64,000 bases of DNA from NCBI RefSeq assembly GCF_918797505.1, contig NC_092800.1, forward strand, positions 8,892,631-8,956,630, read 5' to 3'. Position numbers and translations under genes: made by a program. The DNA is from Bemisia tabaci (Eukaryota; Arthropoda; Insecta; Hemiptera; Aleyrodidae). The notes under the pieces are model-generated. The model was not told the origin of the DNA and ran no database searches. It saw only the letters and a list, made by a program, of their open reading frames with translations. Below are positions 58,012 to 64,000 of this stretch, in pieces (the stretch's first letter is position 1; each line of letters opens with the position of its first letter).

Positions 58012-60249
58012 CTGCCGGGCTAAGGAAAAACGCCGCATGAGCCTCCAGGCGTTGCCAAATTTCCTTCGATAAAACACGAATTTCTGGGTAAACTTATGAA
58101 TATTTTCTTTTCAATTTATCAGGTATACTTCAGCTCGCAATAATTGTAATCTTCCGTCACATATCCAAGGCGAAATGATACAACTATTTGAACTCTCCGG
58201 AATGCGTGAGGTATCACGCCGCAATTGAAGGCGTTTTCAAAACAGCCAAATTCCGCTACCCGGATTATCCTTTTGCAAAGTTCCTATTATTATGTTTCGT
58301 TCCGTACTACTTGTTTATTTTTAATCATCATATAAAAACTACTCCTTTGCTGAATACACTTCTGGCTGGAGCGCACTTTAGCTATGCATTCACCACTGCA
58401 AAAATGTCAAAGGAAATCGACAAGCTCAGCGTGCATGAAGGCTAATTCAATTGTAATCTTCCGTCGCATTCCTAAGGCGCAATTTTCGTAAGGTTTAGTA
58501 ATTTTGGCAACATGTGTAATTAGAGGAACTCTTCAGCTTTCAAACAAGCTAAAGTAAACCAAAATCGGTCCATTAGTACGGAAACGCCAATGGTTTTAGT
58601 CAAACTTGCTTTACTGAAAAGTTTGGAAATGGCGTTTAGCGCCTTTTCGTATAAATACGCCATACGGCCATGTCCGCCATCTTGGATTTCTGAATTTTCA
58701 AAATTTGACCCAAAATTCGAGTTTCCCATCCAATAATACCCCCTATACCAAGTTTCGCCGAGTTTCCATCAAGTTCTGCCGCGCGCGCGTCAATCGAGTG
58801 GAGATAGCTCCTTTTCATTTAATTCGGAATCCGGGTTAGCGCATTAAATCAAATGGACCTACGTGCATAATCCTCTGTATCTAGCTTAATATGCATTTTT
58901 TCGTAATTATGGCAAAGTGTGTAATTAGAGGAACTCTTCAGCTTTCAAACAAGCTAATGTAAACTAAAATCGGTCCATTAGTACGGAAACGCCAATGGTT
59001 TTAGCCAAACTTGCTTTACTGAAAAGTTTGGAAATGGCGTTTAGCGCCTTTTCGCATAAATACGTCCATTTTTAATCATCATATAAAAACTACTCCTTTG
59101 CTGAATACACTTCTGGCTGGAGCGCACTTTAGCTATGCATTCACCACTGCAAAAATGTCAAAGGAAATCGACAAGCTCAGCGTGCATGGAGGCTATTCCC
59201 ATTTTAATCTTCCGTCACATTCTTACGGCGCAATGATACAACTATTTGAACTCTCCGGAACGCGTGAGGTATCACGCCGCATTTGAAGGCGTTTTCAAAA
59301 CAGCCAAGTTCCGACACCTGGATTATCGTTTTGCATAGTTCATATTCTTTTGATTTATCCCGTACCACTTGTTTATTTTCAATCATACTATAAAAACCAC
59401 CCATTTGCTAAATTCAATTCTAACTAGAGCGCTTTTAGCTATGAATTCACCACTGCAAAAACGTCAAAAGAAATCGACGAGCCCAGCGTGCATGAAGGCT
59501 AAATCAATTGTAATCTTCCGTCGCATTCCTAAGGCGCAATGATACAACTATTTGAACTCTCCGGAACGCGTGAGGTATAACGCCGTAATTGAAGGCGTTT
59601 TCTAACCAGCCAAGTTCCGACACCCGGATTATCGTTTTGCTAAGTTCCTATTATTATGTTTTGTTCCGTACCACTTGTTTATTTTTTAATCATTATATAA
59701 AAACTACTCCTTTGCTGAATACACTTCTGGCTGGAGCGCACTTTAGCTATGCATTCACCACTGCAAAAATGTCAAAGGAAATCGACAAGCTCAGCGTGCA
59801 TGGAGGCTATTCCCATTTTAATCTTCCGTCACATTCTTACGGCGCAATGATACAACTATTTGAACTCTCCGGAACGCGTGAGGTATCCCGCCGCATTTGA
59901 AGGCGTTTTCAAAACAGCCAAGTTCCGACACCTGGATTATCGTTTTGCATAGTTCATATTCTTTTGATTTATTCCGTACCACTTGTTTATTTTCAATCAT
60001 CCTATGAAAACAACTCATTTGCTGAATACACTTCTGGCTGGAGCGCACTTAAGCTATGCATTCACTACTGCAAACATATCAACGGAAATCGAAATGGCCA
60101 GCGTGCATGACGGCTATTTCAATAAATTTCACCCGAAGTTCCTGAAAATTTCAAGGAAAAATACTCATAACTTTCTTCAAATGAACATTTTATCGAGGAA
60201 ATTTGGCAACTCTTGAAGGTTCAAACGGCGTTTTTCCTTAGCACGGCAG
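58012..60249. mobile_element. Expanded family G element carrying a tandem array
   Basis: The left end CTGCCGGGCTAAGGAAAAAC (58012) and right end TTTTTCCTTAGCACGGCAG (60249) are ordinary family G termini, with GCGTTGCCAAATTTCC and GAGGAAATTTGGCAACTC arms. The ends are 2.2 kb apart instead of ~250 bp. The gap is filled by the tandem array at 58149-60116. It lies in the 3171-bp prophenoloxidase intron. Short frames inside repeat from unit to unit because the DNA repeats; they are not taken as genes. Confidence 0.8.
58149..60116 (+). repeat. Tandem array of ~307-bp units plus a ~405-bp duplication
   Basis: The marker TACAACTATTTGAACTCTCC occurs at 58179, 59236, 59543 and 59850. The marker CTGAATACACTTCTGGCTGG occurs at 58350, 59099, 59715 and 60021, with a decayed form near 59407. 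The last three units are spaced 306-308 bp. Between the first unit and the rest, a module beginning TGTGTAATTAGAGGAACTCT is duplicated (58513 and 58918). The unit length is not a multiple of three, so this is not a repeat protein. Confidence 0.9.
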
Positions 60250-60505
60250 AATATTTCACCGCTGCATTCGGTAATGTCGGTTCATCTTCGATGCTACTGA
60301 TGATCGTTTGCGTAATGAAAAAAACGGTGAGATCTGTAACTTAATGGAACCTAATTGATTTCTCCTTTCCATAAACATCTCTTTCAAGAGTTCGGGAACG
60401 GGGTTTTTTACAACTAAAACGTCTTGCCAAATCCGCGCTCATCATGTATAAGATTCTAATATTATACAAACTTACTATGCGAATGAGTGAAAACACCATG
60501 TTTAC

Positions 60506-60750
60506 CTTGTCTCTACCATAATCTGAGATCATCACGAAAAGATGAGCGCCTAGGCCGTCCGACCTTCCTTTCGGTATCAAAAGGTGATGCGGCCATCCGC
60601 AGCCCCTGTAAACGACTCTCGTAAGTTCAAGCTTTTGTTCAGCCGTCCACTCCATTGATGGATTCGGAGGGAAATGTAACGTTAAATTTGCAGGACTCGC
60701 AACTGTGGATGTTAATGATTCTCTTTTGATATAATTCACGCCTGGTTTCA
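60506..60750 (-). CDS. PPO: Prophenoloxidase exon with thiol-ester-like motif
   Basis: The exon is 245 bp: it completes the split Leu codon, then 81 codons from KPGVNYIKRES to MISDYGRDK. The acceptor is caattttctag and the donor AAG|GTAAAC, phase 0. It contains GCGWPHHLLIPKG, the thiol-ester-like motif that distinguishes arthropod prophenoloxidases from most hexamerins and hemocyanins, followed by LFVMISDY, also conserved. This is the best single reason to call the gene prophenoloxidase. The reading frame stays open past the donor (to 60341), but that extension has no family similarity and is intron. The upstream intron (60751-62400, 1650 bp) holds a family D transposon and a family T hairpin. 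The downstream intron (57335-60505, 3171 bp) holds the tandem array element. Confidence 0.93.
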
Positions 60751-60802
60751 CTAGAAAATTGAGAACTTACTGTGAATAAAGATGAAAATGTAGGTTTGAT
60801 AA

Positions 60803-61055
60803 ATGGATTGCATTTTGCAAAAAGGAACCAGGATCATTGCAATGTTGCGAAGATAGTGCAACTTCTTTTGTCTTGGAGGAAAAACCTGACTATCCATTAA
60901 CAGTTTCTATTTTACTCGCTAAAAACAGTAAATTTAAACTACAATGTAATTTTCACATTTTTTCATGGTTTCAGTAATTTAATTGCAAAGGATGGAAATG
61001 CACAATCTTAGCATCATCGCAATTCTTCTGGTTCCTTTTTGCAAAATGCAATCCA
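60803..61055. mobile_element. Family T hairpin element in a prophenoloxidase intron
   Basis: ATGGATTGCATTTTGCAAAA (GGAACCAG) is inverted as CTGGTTCCTTTTTGCAAAAT. It lies in the intron between exons 60506-60750 and 62401-62539. Confidence 0.72.
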
Positions 61056-61473
61056 AATAGTACAGGTGCACGGTCAAAATAACGCAAGCATGAGGTACGT
61101 TGATTTTGAACGTACCGAAGTTTTACCGGGAAAATAGAATTCTTTGGTGGAAATGTGATTTCAGAGAAGACTGGTCCATATTCGGAAAAAAACTTTTATA
61201 ATTTTTTCGGATTTAGCAACCAAAAGTTCATAAAATTTTCCGTTCTCCGAATTTGAAATATTTTCCGCTACAAACGACAAAATATGTACATGCTCATTCA
61301 GCTATTTTAGTAAATACACTCCGTTTGTCATGCGCCTAACAAATAGGATCAATTTTTTTCAATCGTCTGATGAGGCTAATTCCATCCATTGATGACTGTC
61401 AAAGACGGAGATGAACTCAGATTTTTCCCTTCTCTCACCAATTTTTCTTTAAATCGACTTTTAGTATCTTCCT

Positions 61474-62304
61474 CAGGGCCGGATTTACTTACTTGCCGCC
61501 CATGGGCGGCCTGTATTTTGCCGCCCCCTTCTCATTCGTTTCGAAACACAATGAAAACCATCAAGTGAACGTGCCGGAGGGGGAGGGTTGCATAAGACGC
61601 GTTTACTCGTGTTGGACACATTTTTTTGCGAGTGTCCTGTCAACACTACTAGCAAAAGTTCACGGAACTTTGCGAGAAAGTTAAGTTCCATAAACCTATC
61701 TCTGTGTGGACAAGGCCTTCCATTTATAAGAAAGGAACGAAAAAATTATGAAAGAACGAACACAAATGCGGTTTAATAATTTTAACTTCCGCCGTCGCGC
61801 CGCGCTGACCGCACTGCGTTTGACGCAATGCGTGAAGTATTTATGCAGTCTTGTAGGCGCTATGCGTTTCACGCCGCCCGCTGCTGACCGCAGCGGCCGC
61901 ACTGTCTTTGATGCAATGTGTGAAGTATTCAAGCAGTCTTGTAGGCGCTAATACGTATTGCATGCCGACCGCCGCGCCGCGCCGAGGGTTTCTCCTTTTC
62001 ATCTCAAGTTCTCGTCATCATAGCTCTCTGCGCCGCGCCGTTCCAGGCCAAATTGCTTGTTCGGTTTCTCTCTTAGTCTTAACTCGACTAATTAAAGGTG
62101 CTGTCTATTGTATCACAGAAATACGACAAAATTAGACGTATACTCTCAGGAAATGAGAGATTTTGTCACCTTTTCCAGTTTGTATTTTTTTTCTGAATCC
62201 GATTTTTCTTTATACCTACATTTAAAAAAATTACAAAATTTTACGCCCCCTAAATTTACCGCCATGGGCCGCGGCCCATGTAGCCACCCCCAAATCCGGC
62301 CCTG
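61474..62304. mobile_element. Family D hAT-like element in a prophenoloxidase intron
   Basis: This 831-bp relative of 1572-2584 has the same CAGGGCCGGATTTAC tip and CCGGCCCTG end. The flanks ATCTTCCT and ACCTTCCT are an 8-bp duplication with one mismatch. It has the same internal ATGCGTGAAGTATT minisatellite (about 61827-61970). It sits in the 1650-bp intron between exons 60506-60750 and 62401-62539. Confidence 0.87.
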
Positions 62305-62400
62305 ACCTTCCTTTCAACACATTTTTATTTTATTTTATTGGTTTTTGAAACATTCAATTTTCAATAAGAGTTTGGTAGAAAAAAAATGAGGTATACTTAC

Positions 62401-62539
62401 AGTTGACCACGAACTTGTCCATTTCTACAAAAAGTTTACGTTGTTTTTCGAAATTTAAATATGTATCCATTCCGTCATTTGTAGGTGCCATAAAAATTCT
62501 TGCCGTTCCCTTCAACGGTTTACCGGTATAATTCTCCAC
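62401..62539 (-). CDS. PPO: Prophenoloxidase exon: central beta domain
   Basis: The exon is 139 bp: 46 codons plus one base of a split codon (phase 1 donor, AACT|GTAAGT). The acceptor is ccccatttatag. The peptide begins VENYTGKPLKGTARIFMAP and includes EKQRKLFVEMDKFVVN. GTxRIFxAP and the (L/M)DKFVV segment are hallmarks of arthropod phenoloxidase C-terminal domains. The leftover T joins TG of the next exon to make Leu, restoring KFVVNLKPG, which is the family consensus order (KFVVxLKPG). That split-codon agreement supports both splice sites. The intron upstream is 345 bp (62540-62884). Confidence 0.9.
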
Positions 62540-62884
62540 CTATAAATGGGGAACTGACATTAGATCTACTTTCTCGTTTTCGATTGCTTGCCTTACGTAT
62601 CCACCAATAATCTTTAATTTACCGTCTGCGTCATTAATGCATCGAGACAGGCAAGTCGAATAATTAGACGACAAAAGAATACATTTCACCAAGTATGGCA
62701 TTTTGCGAAGGTGTGATATACAGTAACATCAGAGGGTGTAGCTATTGATAGGTTCAGTAGATCATGCTAAAAAGGCTTACCATATTTTAGTAAATGAAGT
62801 GCGTAATTGAAAAATGGAGACTTAAAAAATTACAGAAAATTACACAGCCGTAATGAACGTTAAAACATACACCCAAGAACTTAC

Positions 62885-63097
62885 AGTGATTTCGTAACTG
62901 AATGGCACATGCTGCAAATGCCGATGGCATACGTTTATGGGAAACGTAGGCCCAAAGGACATCCCCTTGGTTATATCGATGATACTTTCTTCCCAAAAAG
63001 TGACGAGTACATTATCCCCGAAAGACTTGGAAATTCTGTGATTGACCTGAGCAGGCTTGATAATTACGTCGGTTAAGAAGACACCATCAAACGAAAG
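62885..63097 (-). CDS. PPO: Prophenoloxidase exon: start of C-terminal beta domain
   Basis: The exon has 71 whole codons between a pyrimidine-rich acceptor (cttcttttttctag) and a GTAAGT donor, phase 0 at both borders. The peptide opens LSFDGVFLTDVIIKP and closes HLQHVPFSYEIT. This matches the start of the third, immunoglobulin-like domain of the hemocyanin/phenoloxidase family, where the HLQHxPF(S/T)Y motif is typical. The 479-bp intron before it (63098-63576) shows no recognised repeat. The function is structural: this domain packs on the copper domain and carries dimer contacts in known family members. Family assignment follows from the motif and from seamless in-frame joining with both neighbouring exons. 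Confidence 0.88.
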
Positions 63098-63576
63098 CTA
63101 GAAAAAAGAAGAATAGTAATTGGTTTTGAAAACGATACATTTTTAATCAGTTTTCTACTGGCTTAAAAATCTTAGAAGTCCGGCAAAATTTTGACATAAT
63201 GTTCAGAAATCAACGTTTGTGTTTCAAAAAAAGTATCTCATGGATCGCTGCTCCAATTAAAAGAGCGTAAAAAAAATCGAGAAGCACGACTCTACTACCA
63301 TAAAGCGAAGTTCTGCGAAATATTCCGAGTGTAAACCTGCACAAATAACTTTATGCAGTGGAAATTGGATAAACAAAGACCTTTTTAGGACCAGCCTTAT
63401 ATTTTGGTCGTTGCAGCCGATTGTCGTTAATACCAATGCAAAATTACATTAAATCAATGGGATTTTAGGCACAGGACCGACAAGATATTTAGTTTTTATG
63501 ACCGATTTGTCATTATAACTATAATAATAATATCCGCGTTCTACTCTACTTCTTTTCACAATCGGTCCTCACTTAC

Positions 63577-63705
63577 CTCTTCTACGCTGTAAGGCGAGAG
63601 AAGGTCTTTATGCTGACGAAAGAGCCTCTCAGTCGTGGCATGCAATCGGTAAAAGATGGGATCACGCACGGCAGTATTCGTATCACCAATGACACCCATA
63701 CCGGC
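63577..63705 (-). CDS. PPO: Prophenoloxidase exon: end of copper domain
   Basis: This is the most upstream exon of the gene inside the window. In the minus direction it follows an acceptor (ttgcattacag) and ends at a GTAAGT donor, giving 43 whole codons, phase 0 at both ends. The peptide starts AGMGVIGDTN, contains RDPIFYRLH and ends LLSPYSVEE. The RDPxFYRxH stretch is where arthropod phenoloxidases and hemocyanins carry the third histidine of copper site B, and that His is present (residue 22). Phenoloxidases usually have Trp where Leu stands before it. The family oxidises mono- and diphenols to quinones for melanisation after proteolytic activation. Copper site A and the first two site B histidines would be encoded beyond base 64000. 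The next exon continues in frame with LSFDGV, as expected at the start of domain III. Confidence 0.9.
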
Positions 63706-64000
63706 CTGTAATGCAAAAAAATGCTACGATCATTATTTTTGTACATATCTTAAGATGTTTTGTAAATAAAAATTGAGAGTGCCAAAGCTCAATTTTTTTT
63801 CAGGGATCAAGAGCAAAGGAAGCTAATTTTCTGTCCTATCAATATGTGGTGCACTTATTTTCTTTTGATCCGAGGAAAGTGTGATGTCATAAAATACGCT
63901 GAGACTTATCTGAATCGTTTAATAAGGGAAAAATAACTATAACTTGAGCCTCAGTCAGATGTCAGATCAATTGAGGGCGAGTCCGTGACATCCCCATATC
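63706..64000 (-). other. Prophenoloxidase intron running off the window
   Basis: From the acceptor at 63706 to the window edge no continuation of the protein was found, so the upstream exons (activation site, copper site A, first part of copper site B) lie beyond 64000. Confidence 0.6.

Noticed and set aside
58188..60048. Several 60-100 codon frames with shared peptides such as SYAFTTAKMSKEIDKLS
   Set aside because: They recur because the DNA is tandemly repeated; the unit is not a multiple of three and frames break at different points.
60341..60505. Extension of the prophenoloxidase frame past 60506
   Set aside because: A good GTAAAC donor ends the exon, and the extension has no similarity to the family; the next exon joins in frame instead.

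Overview
This is a eukaryotic, intron-bearing and very repeat-rich window, almost certainly from an arthropod. Two things show this. First, the right end carries spliced exons with GT/AG borders that encode the C-terminal half of an insect-type prophenoloxidase. Second, the rest is packed with short non-autonomous DNA transposons (MITEs), tRNA-derived SINEs, microsatellites and homopolymer runs. A hemipteran such as a whitefly fits my impression of this repeat style, but that is a guess and nothing here proves it. I saw no bacterial-type operons, rRNA genes or CRISPR arrays.

Layout. About 1-57 kb is gene-poor. Only one small protein exon is convincing there (42905-43153, minus strand; an 82-residue Gly/Ser/Asn/Tyr-rich protein). 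One weak candidate exon with two hydrophobic segments lies near 18.0-18.3 kb on the plus strand. From 57.1 kb to the right edge the minus strand carries five exons of prophenoloxidase: 63577-63705, 62885-63097, 62401-62539, 60506-60750 and 57149-57334. They join in frame into 303 residues plus a stop. The 5' half of the gene lies beyond base 64000. Two of its introns are filled by transposable elements.

Repeats. I grouped the repeats by their ends and labelled them for reference. A: ~500 bp fold-back element. B: CACTGGAAAA ends. C: TAGAGT ends with 8-bp target duplications. D: CAGGGCCGG ends, hAT-like. E: nested inverted repeat at 3 kb. F: CAGTGGCGTGGCGTG ends with 8-bp target duplications, about a dozen copies. 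G: CTGCCGTGCTAAGG ends, ~250 bp, about a dozen copies. H: CACTGAAAAA ends with a GGTAA/TTACC-rich body. I: CACAGTGGATCGAGTC ends with 5-bp target duplications. J: GCGGGCTGATTATTG ends. K: ATTGGACGTATT ends. L: homopolymer-bearing element. M: GAAAGAACGTAAC ends. N: element near 13 and 20 kb. O: ATATCGTCRCCTTCC ends. T: GGATTGCATTTTGC hairpins. Several are nested in each other, so relative insertion order can be read. No transposase or reverse transcriptase frame was recognised, so these elements look like non-autonomous passengers.

The most unusual structures are four. A ~2.2 kb tandem array sits between the two ends of a family G element inside a prophenoloxidase intron. A 40-bp near-perfect hairpin lies in the same intron. 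A 394-base tract contains no G on the plus strand. A tRNA-derived SINE is split between its two promoter boxes by a family H element. Coordinates of repeat ends were read by eye and may be off by a few bases where the ends are degenerate.
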